Below are positions 51,922-59,557 of a DNA stretch of 59,557 bases, one piece after another (positions within the stretch are counted from its first letter, which is position 1; each line of letters starts with the position of its first letter). The translations under genes were made by a program, and so were the position numbers. Source of the DNA: CAYNST01 sp964399955 (GTDB taxonomy: Bacteria; Pseudomonadota; Gammaproteobacteria; Pseudomonadales; Cellvibrionaceae); the NCBI GenBank assembly GCA_964399955.1, contig CAYNST010000006.1, positions 1 through 59,557 of the forward strand, given 5' to 3'. Below the pieces are notes generated by a model. It ran no database searches and was not told the DNA's origin. It worked only from the letters and a program-made list of their open reading frames with translations.

Positions 51922-54492
51922 ATGATCGACCCGGATCACAACAAAACCCGCCTGGTGAAACCCAAGGGTAACACCGTGCATGCCGATGAGCAGGCACCTA
52001 CCCAGGTTGAGCGCGGTGCAGACAGCAAAAAAACCGGGCCCGGCCGCCGCAACGACGCCACCGTGCTGGATGGCCGCGTCAGTCCCACGCAAATGGCCGA
52101 AGGTGCGCCCACTCAGGCGTTCGGCTCTGCAGCCGCAGGTGCGGGCGCTGGCGGTGCCATGCCGGAGATTCTCAAAAACCGCTTCATTCTGGAGCGGGTA
52201 CTGGGCGCCGGTGGCATGGGGGTGGTCTACAAAGCCAAGGATCTTTTAAAGGTAGAGGCGCAGGACCGCGAGCCCTACGTGGCCATCAAGGTGCTGGGGG
52301 AGGAGTTCCGCTCCCACCCGGAGGCGTTCATTGCCCTGCAGCGGGAATCCCGCAAAACCCAGCGCATTGCCCACCCCAACATTGTGACCGTCTACGATTT
52401 TGACAAAGACGGCGACACGGTCTTCATGACCATGGAATACCTGGAAGGCGCGCCGCTTGACCGGCTGATCAAGCAGTATCGCGCCACCGGGCTGCCCCAC
52501 CGGGATGTGTGGCAGATCCTCAACGGTATCTGCGCGGCCCTGGCCTACGCCCACCAGCAGAACATCGTGCACGCCGACCTGAAGCCCGGCAATATTTTTG
52601 TGACCGGGCACAACCTGGCCAAGGTGTTTGATTTTGGCATTGCCCGCGCCGTTGCCCAGGCCGATGTGCTGGAGCCCACTGACGCGCAAAAAACCGGTTT
52701 TGTGCTGGCGGGCGCCCGCAAGGGCGCCGACCACACGGTATTTGATGCAGCCACTCTGGGCGCCTACACCCCAGCCTACGCCAGCCTGGAGATGCTGCAG
52801 GGCGCGCCGCCGGATGTGCGTGACGACATCTACGCGCTGGGTTGCATTGCCTATGAAATGCTCACCGGGCGTCACCCCTATCAGCGCAAGAACGCAGCCG
52901 AGGTTTACAGCGAAGGCCTGCGGCCGGCGCGCATTTCCGGCATTAGCAGCAATCAGTGGCGGGCCATTGAGAGTGCATTGGCCGTCAAGCGCGGGGCTCG
53001 GTTGCCGTCCGTGCCTGCCTTTCAGGCGCTGATCAGTCAGCCGGTCAGTCGGTCCTACCGGGGCTGGTTGCTGGCCGCACTGCTGGCCGCCGGTGCGGGT
53101 GGGGCGGGGTGGTTCCAGTGGCAGCAACGCGAACTGCCCCCGCCGGTGCCGCCGGTGTCCGAAAATGACGTGCGGGTGGAGATAGAACAGCGCATTCGGG
53201 TAGAGCTGGTGCAAAACACCATTAACGCACTGCTGGCGGAGCCCAGCTTTGACGAGCGTTGGCAGGATCTGCTGTGGAACGAAATGCAGAACCTGCACGC
53301 GCTGGTAGGGGAAACCGGCGAGCCGGTACCGGAGCTCAACCGGCAGATTCTGCAGCTTTACGTGCAGCAGGCCGAAGCTATGCTTGAGGAGCAGGCCTTT
53401 GAGCGCGTGGCGCAATTGCTGCAGCGCGCCGAGGTTTACCAGGCAGAGCCGGACGAGCTGCAAGCTTTAAACGATCGGCTGCAGGCGGCCATTGCACAAC
53501 AGACCGCCGAGGAAGCCGAAGCGCGCGCTGCCCGCCAGCAGCAGGAGGCGCGCCGGCAGGAAGCGCGCCAGCGGCAGCAGAACGAACAGGCCTACGCCGC
53601 CGCACTGGACAACGTCAATGAACAATTGAGCTGTAAAACACCGGTCGCCATGGAAGACCTGGCCATCGCGGTCAAGCGCCTGCAGGCGGTCAACGCCCAG
53701 GCTTACAGTGTTGCGGAGAACAGCATTGTCCAGCGGCTGGCGGGTTGTATTCGCACCCTGGCCACCGCGCAGCCGGAGCGCGCCCGCGTGCTGCAGCAGG
53801 AAGCGCTGGCACTGTTCGGCAACCACCGAGAGCTGCAGGGCATCACCATCGCCGAAAAAGACCCCTGCAGCCCCAAACTTGCAGGGCTTGGCGCACGCAA
53901 CAAGGGCGCCAGGTGTCAGGACAGCTGGGCCGGCGGCGGCCGTGGACCGCAGCTGGTGGTGATCCCCAAGTCGCCGCAGTTGGCAAGCTTTGCCATTGGC
54001 CGCTACGAAGTCAGCGTGGAGGACTTTAACGAATACTGCAGCGCCGCCGCCAACTGCCGGCCGCTGGCAGGCGACCCCACTCTGCCGGCCACCGGGTTGT
54101 CGGTTCAGCAAATTCAGGCTTACCTGCAGTGGCTGAGCGAGCGCAGCGGCCACACTTATCGCTTGCCCAGTCGCGAGGAATGGCAATACGCGGCGCGCGC
54201 CAACAGCCAGAACCTGCCGTCCAATCGCATTTGCCAGCTGAACACCCGCGGGCTGCAAATTGGCGGCGCACTGGTGGCGGTCAATCTGGGCCAGCAAAAC
54301 CCCTGGGGGCTGATCAACTCCGTCGGCAATGCGCGCGAGTGGGTGCAGGCAGGCGCAAGCCACCGCGCCATGGGCGGCTCCTTCGCCACACCCATGGACG
54401 AGTGCTCGGTTGCCACAGAACATCAGCCGAACGCGCAGGGCGACGGCGAAACCGGCTTCCGTGTGGCGCGTGAGCTTGCTGGCGTGCAGTAA
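51922..54492 (+). CDS. ppkA: PpkA-like Ser/Thr kinase with C-terminal FGE-sulfatase domain
   Basis: The 856-aa product has a kinase domain at about residues 85-370: G-loop LGAGGMGVVYKA, the lysine in VAIKVL, the catalytic loop HADLKPGNIF and DFGIAR. The loop has Ala for Arg before the catalytic Asp, so it is a non-RD kinase. A TM helix follows (GWLLAALLAAGAGGAGWFQW), then a Glu/Gln/Ala-rich coiled coil and a C-terminal formylglycine-generating-enzyme-like domain (IGRYEVSVEDFNEYC, RLPSREEWQYAAR, NAREWVQAGASHRAMGGSF). The outside FGE-like part may sense a periplasmic signal. It phosphorylates Fha to activate firing. Confidence 0.93.
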   Translation: MIDPDHNKTRLVKPKGNTVHADEQAPTQVERGADSKKTGPGRRNDATVLDGRVSPTQMAEGAPTQAFGSAAAGAGAGGAMPEILKNRFILERVLGAGGMGVVYKAKDLLKVEAQDREPYVAIKVLGEEFRSHPEAFIALQRESRKTQRIAHPNIVTVYDFDKDGDTVFMTMEYLEGAPLDRLIKQYRATGLPHRDVWQILNGICAALAYAHQQNIVHADLKPGNIFVTGHNLAKVFDFGIARAVAQADVLEPTDAQKTGFVLAGARKGADHTVFDAATLGAYTPAYASLEMLQGAPPDVRDDIYALGCIAYEMLTGRHPYQRKNAAEVYSEGLRPARISGISSNQWRAIESALAVKRGARLPSVPAFQALISQPVSRSYRGWLLAALLAAGAGGAGWFQWQQRELPPPVPPVSENDVRVEIEQRIRVELVQNTINALLAEPSFDERWQDLLWNEMQNLHALVGETGEPVPELNRQILQLYVQQAEAMLEEQAFERVAQLLQRAEVYQAEPDELQALNDRLQAAIAQQTAEEAEARAARQQQEARRQEARQRQQNEQAYAAALDNVNEQLSCKTPVAMEDLAIAVKRLQAVNAQAYSVAENSIVQRLAGCIRTLATAQPERARVLQQEALALFGNHRELQGITIAEKDPCSPKLAGLGARNKGARCQDSWAGGGRGPQLVVIPKSPQLASFAIGRYEVSVEDFNEYCSAAANCRPLAGDPTLPATGLSVQQIQAYLQWLSERSGHTYRLPSREEWQYAARANSQNLPSNRICQLNTRGLQIGGALVAVNLGQQNPWGLINSVGNAREWVQAGASHRAMGGSFATPMDECSVATEHQPNAQGDGETGFRVARELAGVQ

Positions 54493-54548
54493 ATGCAACG
54501 CTTCAGCTCACGCCCAGATTTGCGCATAACCGCGCTAAAAAATGGTCC

Positions 54549-54571
54549 CCATCCTGTCAGGAACAGGATGG
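54549..54571. terminator. Hairpin after ppkA
   Basis: CCATCCTGT (54549-54557) pairs with ACAGGATGG (54563-54571) over a five-base loop, a perfect 9-bp stem. No T run follows. It lies 57 bp after the ppkA stop and probably marks the end of the T6SS operon. Confidence 0.5.
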
Positions 54572-54728
54572 AACGCCCGAGAGAGGCGGCCCCGTAGGGT
54601 GCAGCACAGGAAGTGCGCAATATTTACAGTTGTAAACTCACATTTTTCGCCTTGCTCTACACAAATCTGGACGCGATCTGAACAGTCACGGAATGAGCGG
54701 ACTAGGTAAATAACAATAAGGATGTGGT

Positions 54729-54989
54729 ATGAACGACATTAATTTTTCCGCGCTTTTGCGCAATCTGGTGGACGCCTATGCGGACCAGCGCATCAGCCGT
54801 GTACAATACCTTACTCAACGCCGCAGCCTGCTGGACCGCATTGACCGGGAATTCAACGGCGCGGCACCCGAACCCGAACCCTGCTCCGAGCAAGATGATG
54901 CCGACGTTACCTGCCCTGTTGCAGGTTTCCGCCGCGAGTCAGCCGACGCGTCTGTCCAGGTTCACCAATCCAGTAATAACCAACAGTAA
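54729..54989 (+). CDS. Short protein at the head of the ExbB-ExbD operon
   Basis: The 86-aa product starts MNDINFSALLRNLVDAYADQ, then RISRVQYLTQRRSLLDRID. This LxxAY...IS..QY..RR..LLD text resembles the short helical domain seen in SHOCT-like tails. The second half is acidic and disordered (EPEPCSEQDDADVTCPVAGF). No TM or signal peptide. It lies 59 bp before the exbB-like gene on the same strand. The family is unrecognised. A regulatory or adaptor role in the ExbB-ExbD machine is possible. Confidence 0.65.
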   Translation: MNDINFSALLRNLVDAYADQRISRVQYLTQRRSLLDRIDREFNGAAPEPEPCSEQDDADVTCPVAGFRRESADASVQVHQSSNNQQ

Positions 54990-55048
54990 ACGCTCAAAGC
55001 AGCGATCTGCATTTATCACCACAACCGCAGTGATCAAGGGAACCATGT

Positions 55049-55669
55049 ATGTTTGTTGTTGAATTTTTTCAGTCCGGCGGGCCATTCATGTACGCCATTC
55101 TGGCGGTGTTTGCCCTGGGCTTTGCCATTGCCGTAGAGCGCTACGTGGTGATCTCGGCAACCCAGGTAAAAACCCGCAGCGTCTGGCGCAAGCTCACCCC
55201 CATGCTGCGCGCCAAGGATGTCATGCGAGCAGAAATGTTGCTGCAAAGCCAGACCACGCCTTTGGCCCGGGTGCTGCATTACGGCTTTGCCAAACTGCAA
55301 AAAAATGCTAAACGCGAGGCGGTGGAATCCGCCATGGAAGAGGGCATCATGGAGGTGCTGCCCGAGCTGGAAGTGCGCACCCACTACCTGGCAACGCTTG
55401 CCAACATTGCCACCCTGCTGGGGCTGCTGGGCACCATCATCGGCCTGATTCAGGCATTTACCGCCGTCGCCAGTGCCGACCCGGCAGAAAAGGCCGACCT
55501 GCTCTCGGCCAGTATTTCCGTGGCCATGAACACCACCGCCTTCGGCTTGATCGCCGCTATCCCGCTTATTTTGATTCACTCGGTACTGGCCACCAAAACC
55601 ACCCGTCTGGTGGACCAAATAGAAATGGCCACGGTGAAATGCCTGAATTTGGTGACTGACGATCAGTAG
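55049..55669 (+). CDS. MotA/TolQ/ExbB proton channel-like protein
   Basis: The 206-aa product has an N-terminal TM helix (GGPFMYAILAVFALGFAIAV) and two further ones with the family signature (LATLANIATLLGLLGTIIGL, NTTAFGLIAAIPLILIHSVL). The conserved Thr and Gly residues typical of TolQ/ExbB/MotA channels are visible. It would form a pentamer around ExbD-type proteins and use the proton gradient. It stands at the front of a genetic unit with two exbD genes and an AgmX-like gene. Confidence 0.9.
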   Translation: MFVVEFFQSGGPFMYAILAVFALGFAIAVERYVVISATQVKTRSVWRKLTPMLRAKDVMRAEMLLQSQTTPLARVLHYGFAKLQKNAKREAVESAMEEGIMEVLPELEVRTHYLATLANIATLLGLLGTIIGLIQAFTAVASADPAEKADLLSASISVAMNTTAFGLIAAIPLILIHSVLATKTTRLVDQIEMATVKCLNLVTDDQ

Positions 55670-55681
55670 GCTGAATAACTC

Positions 55682-56266
55682 ATGAAACTGCGTCGCAGAA
55701 AAATGCTGCAAGAGACTGCGGAGCTGAACATCACCGCGTTTTTGAACCTGATGGTGATCCTGGTTCCCTTCCTGCTGATCACTGCGGTTTTCTCGCGCAT
55801 GACCGTGCTGGAGCTGAATCTACCGGGCCTGGGTGAATCCGCCGCCGGTGATGAAGCGCCGGTCAAGCTGGAGCTGCAACTCTTGCTCTACCCGGACAAC
55901 CTGCAACTTCGCGATGCCAATATGGGCCGCATTCGCGAATTTGCCATCGAGGACGAAACCATCAACTGGCGCCCAATCGTGGAGGTGTTGCTGGAGATAA
56001 AACGTCGCTTTCCCGAGGAGCAGGAAATAGCCCTGCTGCTGGACCGCGCCGTGCCCTACAGATTATTGATCGAGGTCATGGACCATGTGCGCAGTGCACA
56101 AATAGTGAATTTTGCCGCGCTGGAAGAAGTGGAGCTGTTTCCGTCGGTGTCGGTGGGGGATGCGCCGCCGGCGGGTGAGCAGCCGGACGAAGATGTGAGC
56201 CTGGACGCCCTGCCCGGCGCGCAAATTCCTGCCGAAGACGGCGAGGAGACAACGGATGCAAACTAA
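55682..56266 (+). CDS. ExbD/TolR-like protein with Asn at the proton-binding position
   Basis: The 194-aa product has one TM helix (FLNLMVILVPFLLITAVF) preceded by ETAELNITA. In ExbD, TolR and MotB-type proteins the position of the second Asn of this segment is an Asp that carries the proton. Here it is Asn (ITAFLN). The periplasmic part has a typical ExbD fold (LQLLLYPDNLQLRD, EEQEIALLLDRAVPYRLLIE) and an acidic tail. The family is recognised by position and layout. The stop overlaps the second exbD-like gene by 11 bp. Confidence 0.88.
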   Translation: MKLRRRKMLQETAELNITAFLNLMVILVPFLLITAVFSRMTVLELNLPGLGESAAGDEAPVKLELQLLLYPDNLQLRDANMGRIREFAIEDETINWRPIVEVLLEIKRRFPEEQEIALLLDRAVPYRLLIEVMDHVRSAQIVNFAALEEVELFPSVSVGDAPPAGEQPDEDVSLDALPGAQIPAEDGEETTDAN

Positions 56267-56762
56267 ATCCCGCCGCGCACGGCGCATGGAGCGGCACCAT
56301 CTGATGCGCAAGGGTTCGTCACTGAATCTGGTGTCGCTGATGGATATTTTCACCATCCTGGTATTTTTCCTGTTGGTGAATTCCTCCAACGCGCCGCAGT
56401 TGCCGGATCAAAAAGATCTGCAACTGCCCACCTCCATTGCCCAGGCCACGCCCAGGGAAACCCTGCTGCTGGCGGTGACCCCGGAAAGCCTGTTGTTGCA
56501 GGGCCGGCTGATTGCGCCGGTGGCTGAATTGCTGGAAGACGAAGAAGACATTATTGGCCCGCTGCTGCAGGCGCTGGAAAACCGCCAGGCGCCCGCCCAG
56601 GACGATACCGGCGAAGAGCGCGGCCGGGCCATCACCATCATGGCGGATGAAAACCTGCCCTACGATCTGGTGCGCAAAATATTGGCCACCTGCCAGCAGG
56701 CGGGTTTCACTGAGATAGCCTTCGCTGCGCACCAGAAGGCCAGGCCCACAACAGCGGAATAA
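56256..56762 (+). CDS. ExbD/TolR-like protein with canonical Asp
   Basis: The 168-aa product has a TM helix beginning SLNLVSLMDIFTILVFFLLV. The Asp in LMDIF sits at the proton-binding position, so this copy is the likely active one. The periplasmic domain ends with GRAITIMADENLPYDLVRKI and TCQQAGFTEIAFAAHQK, the usual ExbD end. It overlaps the Asn-containing copy, so both are probably made in equal amounts and may form a mixed dimer inside the ExbB pentamer. Confidence 0.9.
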   Translation: MQTKSRRARRMERHHLMRKGSSLNLVSLMDIFTILVFFLLVNSSNAPQLPDQKDLQLPTSIAQATPRETLLLAVTPESLLLQGRLIAPVAELLEDEEDIIGPLLQALENRQAPAQDDTGEERGRAITIMADENLPYDLVRKILATCQQAGFTEIAFAAHQKARPTTAE

Positions 56763-56859
56763 GGCGAGTGTGCACATTGTTTGACAAGCTTCTATTGCAG
56801 CAGAGTATCGGCCACCGCCGGCGGCAGGCTCCGCGTTTGCTCATCGGTATGCCACCGCG

Positions 56860-57837
56860 ATGACTGAGGGGACTAAACGCGCAATGCAGCCGGCAAGCTA
56901 CGCCCAATTGGCCACCCACTGGCAGCCCGGGCAAAACAACAGCCGCGTGTTCTATATTCTGGCCACCCTGCTGGTGTTGCTGGCGCTGGCGGCGGGCATG
57001 GTATTGTCGCGCATGCCTCTGCCCGAGCAGCCCGACGCCGGCCCCACCAAGGTGCCGGAGCGGGTTGCGCGTTTCATCGCGCAAAAAGAACAGCCGCCAC
57101 CGCCGCCACCTCCACCGCCCCCGCGCGCGCAACCCAAGCCCGCCGAGCCCACACCCCGGCCGGAAGCGCCCCGCGTGGTGCGCCCGCGCGAGGAACCCAA
57201 GCGGGAGCCGCTCACCGACAGCCAGGCTCGCGCCCGGGAAAAAGCCGCCACCACCGGCCTGCTGGCACTGTCCAACGAGCTCAGCGAGCTGCGCGACACC
57301 AGCGCCGTGAGCGCCCAGGTCAACCGCAACCTGCGCAGCCGCGACGGCGACCGCCAGGCCGCCAGCCACAACGCCGAGCGCCTGACGCAAAACATTGAGC
57401 GCGGCAGCGACGGCGTGGACGCCAGCCAATATGCAACCGTGGCCGGCAGCAGCGAACTGGCGGCCCACGACAGCGCCGAGGTGGACGCCGCCCTGGCCGC
57501 ACGGGCAGGCGCGGATGGCCCCGCCGGAGACGCAGGCGCGCGCAATGACCGCGCCCGCTCCCAGGAAGAAATCACCCTGGTCATCGACCGCCACAAAAGC
57601 CAGCTGCAGTCCCTTTACAACCGCGCCCGCCGCAGCAACGCCAGCCTGCGCGGCAAACTGGTGCTCGCCATCACCATCGCCCCCGACGGCCGGGTCACCC
57701 AAGTGGAGGTGGTCAGCAGTGAGCTGAACGACAAGGCCCTGGAGGCAAGCCTGGCCGCCCGCGTGCGCAGCTTCCAGTTTGGCGCCAAGGATGTGCAGAC
57801 GGTGACGGTCAATTACCCCATTGAATTTCTGCCCTAG
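56860..57837 (+). CDS. AgmX/PglI C-terminal domain (TonB-like) energy transducer
   Basis: The 325-aa product has one N-terminal TM helix (VFYILATLLVLLALAAGMVL), a run of ten Pro followed by Pro/Ala/Arg-rich text (RAQPKPAEPTPRPEAPRVV), a helical charged region and a C-terminal domain with SQLQSLYNRARRSNASLRGK, LAITIAPDGRVTQVEVVSSE. The last part matches the AgmX/PglI or TonB C-terminal fold, which crosses the periplasm. A second ATG at 56884 is possible. Together with the ExbB/ExbD genes it forms a motor-driven periplasmic transducer. Confidence 0.85.
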   Translation: MTEGTKRAMQPASYAQLATHWQPGQNNSRVFYILATLLVLLALAAGMVLSRMPLPEQPDAGPTKVPERVARFIAQKEQPPPPPPPPPPRAQPKPAEPTPRPEAPRVVRPREEPKREPLTDSQARAREKAATTGLLALSNELSELRDTSAVSAQVNRNLRSRDGDRQAASHNAERLTQNIERGSDGVDASQYATVAGSSELAAHDSAEVDAALAARAGADGPAGDAGARNDRARSQEEITLVIDRHKSQLQSLYNRARRSNASLRGKLVLAITIAPDGRVTQVEVVSSELNDKALEASLAARVRSFQFGAKDVQTVTVNYPIEFLP

Positions 57838-58586
57838 GAGGCACTCTGGATATGCCCTCGACTCCGCAAGAGCGGTATAGGGGGCGGGGTAGCTCCTGCC
57901 AAATCCGCGTGCGTACAAAAAATTACAATTTTGCAAGCGCGCGGAACAAGCGGTTGCCTGGTCGGCCCAACTCCGTTCAAAGTCAAAGCATTGGCTTTCT
58001 CCACGGTTTGCGTCAAGTTAAAGCTGACAGCGAACCAGGTCGCTTACTGCAAAATGTCGCCGTCACAGCCGTTTGAATTTACCCTTGCCTGTGGCATAAT
58101 CGCTGCGCAGAAGCGCCATCAAGGCCACGCTTTAGCAACACGCTTGACCGCCGCCAGGTTGTCAGACAAGGAGTGAAACGGATATGAATGTCCATGTGTG
58201 CATGTCGCGCCCGGTGCGCGTTCTGAATTGTTCTACAGGCTTAGCCGGTGTTGCTGACGAGCTAAACAGTCACCCTTCCCGAAGCATTTTTCCAAGCAGG
58301 TCTCTGACCCTCTTGCTGTCGTCTGCGTGGGCAACAAGCGGCGTTTGCCGGCAAATTGCTCGTGTCTGCGCAAATTGGCGTCGCAGTTCGCGCAAAAGGT
58401 CACTTTTTGCACCTTTGGCAATGGGATAAGCCTGGTTAATTGTTGTACGATGCGCGACCTCTGCACTGGCTGAACACCAGCCCCTGTTGCGTCAATCGGC
58501 AGCGCCCCGCGCAGACAACCACTGGTTTCAAAGCCGCTTGTTCTCCGGAATTTCATTTACAGCGATGTTTGGCAGGATCTACCCCT
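57838..58586 (+). promoter_or_regulatory. Long upstream region of the adhesin gene with a candidate promoter
   Basis: About 750 bp without a supported gene. TTGAAT (58073-58078) and CATAAT (58095-58100), 16 bp apart, form a candidate promoter with a leader of about 480 bases. An 81-codon frame starting at 58184 has a good AAGGAG box but no recognisable content. A leader peptide or a long regulatory 5' end is possible. No known riboswitch fold was recognised. Confidence 0.35.
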
Positions 58587-59557
58587 ATGAAAGCAACTCG
58601 ATCTGTTTCATCCAAAACCCTTCTTTCTCCGCGCAAAGCCCTGTGCGTTGCCATCGCCACCCATGTGCTCATGAGCGCACAGGTGCAGGCCGCGCCCAAC
58701 AACGGCGTGGTGGTAGGCGGGGAGGGCAGCATCGAGCAGCTGGGTAAGGAGACTACCATCAACCAGTTGAGTGACCGGCTGGCCATTGACTGGGACAGCT
58801 TCAACATCGCCGCCGATGAGCGGGTGCAGTTCATTCAACCCAGCCACTCGTCCCTGGCGCTCAACCGCGTCATCGGCAACGACGCCAGCCAAATCCTCGG
58901 CCGCCTGGACGCCAACGGCCAAGTGCTGTTGGTCAACCCCCACGGCGTCATATTTGGGCAGGATTCAGTAGTCAACGTCGGCGGTCTGGTTGCCAGTGGC
59001 CTGGATGTCAATCCACAAGACTTCATCAACGGCGACTTTGTCTTTTCCGCCGTGGACGGCACCGACGGCATCGTCATCAACAGCGGCCTGATTCAGGCGG
59101 CCTCCGGCGGGCAGGTGTCTCTGCTGGGCCAGCGGGTGGAAAACAGCGGCCTGATCAACGCTCATCTTGGCAGCGTCACCCTGGCGGCCGGCAAAGAAGC
59201 CGTGGTCACCTTTGACCCCCGCGGGCTGATCGGCGTGCGCGTCAGCAAAGAAATTCTGCAGGAAGAAATTGGCCTGGACGCCGCAGTCAGCAACAGCGGC
59301 CAGATCAACGCCGAAGGCGGCCGCGTACTGCTGACAGCCAGCGTCAGCGAAGACATCTTCACCCGCGCGGTCAACGCAGGCGACCTGCGCGCAGATACCA
59401 GCGTGGTGGTGCACGACGACGGCAGCTTTACCCTGGGCGGCGGCGCCGATGTAGTCAACACCGGCGAGCTGAACGTCGCCGCCGACAGCGGCGCAGGCCA
59501 GGTGGCACTGCTGGGTGAAAACGTCGAACACAGCGGCAGCATTGCAGCGGCCGGCAA
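58587..59557 (+). CDS. Filamentous-haemagglutinin-type TPS adhesin, N-terminal part, runs off the window
   Basis: The frame from the ATG at 58587 stays open to the window end (323 codons). It has a long signal region (MKATRSVSSKTLLSPRKALC, VAIATHVLMSAQVQAAP) and the haemagglutination/TPS domain: ALNRVIGNDASQILGRLDAN and LLVNPHGVIFG, then beta-helix repeats (NSGLIQAASGGQVSLLGQRV, NSGQINAEGG). Such proteins are secreted through a TpsB-type outer-membrane partner and act as adhesins or in contact-dependent competition. The partner gene and the rest of this gene lie beyond the window. Confidence 0.92.
   Translation, partial: MKATRSVSSKTLLSPRKALCVAIATHVLMSAQVQAAPNNGVVVGGEGSIEQLGKETTINQLSDRLAIDWDSFNIAADERVQFIQPSHSSLALNRVIGNDASQILGRLDANGQVLLVNPHGVIFGQDSVVNVGGLVASGLDVNPQDFINGDFVFSAVDGTDGIVINSGLIQAASGGQVSLLGQRVENSGLINAHLGSVTLAAGKEAVVTFDPRGLIGVRVSKEILQEEIGLDAAVSNSGQINAEGGRVLLTASVSEDIFTRAVNAGDLRADTSVVVHDDGSFTLGGGADVVNTGELNVAADSGAGQVALLGENVEHSGSIAAAG

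Noticed and set aside
1..59557. tRNA, rRNA, CRISPR arrays, transposases and integrases
   Set aside because: None seen: no cloverleaf-type sequence, no regular spacer-repeat series, no transposase or integrase motifs in any frame.

Overview
The window looks like a draft-genome piece from a GC-rich, probably marine, Gammaproteobacterium. This is inferred from the gene content (yqiJ-yqiK, Anbu, DUF423, DUF2059, an H1-like T6SS with TagF/PppA/PpkA, a two-partner-secretion adhesin); a Cellvibrionales-like host is plausible but unproven. A run of 100 N at 7003-7102 is flanked by an exact 55-bp duplication, so it is an assembly join.

Left accessory part (1-7.3 kb). RhuM and AlbA_2-type ATP-binding protein remnants come first, then three small ORFs of which two carry frameshifts: a lipoprotein and two membrane-associated proteins. 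An HSL-type esterase follows, then a Fic protein with a double operator-like repeat over its start. Next is an orphan pair of a pore-forming-like T6SS effector and a two-TM immunity candidate, and last a DUF2306 protein broken by the assembly gap.

Housekeeping and membrane-stress part (7.5-22.1 kb). It holds a coiled-coil lipoprotein, an unrecognised two-TM protein, a zinc-ribbon membrane protein, an Anbu proteasome-like protease overlapping tlyA, DUF423 and a CPXCG protein. Then comes a co-directional set of yqiJ, flotillin yqiK, DUF2059, a 1751-aa AAA ATPase and a rhomboid protease.

Type VI secretion (22.4-54.5 kb, interrupted). All 13 core subunits are present. hcp and vgrG lie apart on the left. 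A minus-strand operon runs tssA-tssB-tssC-tssC2-tssE-tssF-tssG-tssH-SDR. A divergent plus-strand operon runs tagH-tssJ-tssK-tssL-tssM-tagF-pppA-ppkA, so threonine phosphorylation control is complete in the locus. No PAAR gene was seen. Hairpins between hcp and vgrG and between tssC and tssC2 sit where product demand drops, suggesting tuning of stoichiometry.

Split around the T6SS is a second envelope machine. On the left (25.4-30.4 kb) are three TPR proteins, two of them lipoproteins, and a small periplasmic protein. On the right (54.7-57.8 kb) are a short protein, an ExbB/TolQ-like channel, two ExbD/TolR-like proteins and an AgmX/TonB-like transducer. This gene set resembles the Agl-Glt machinery of Myxococcus. 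One ExbD copy has Asn at the usual transmembrane Asp position. The window ends inside a filamentous-haemagglutinin-type TPS adhesin.
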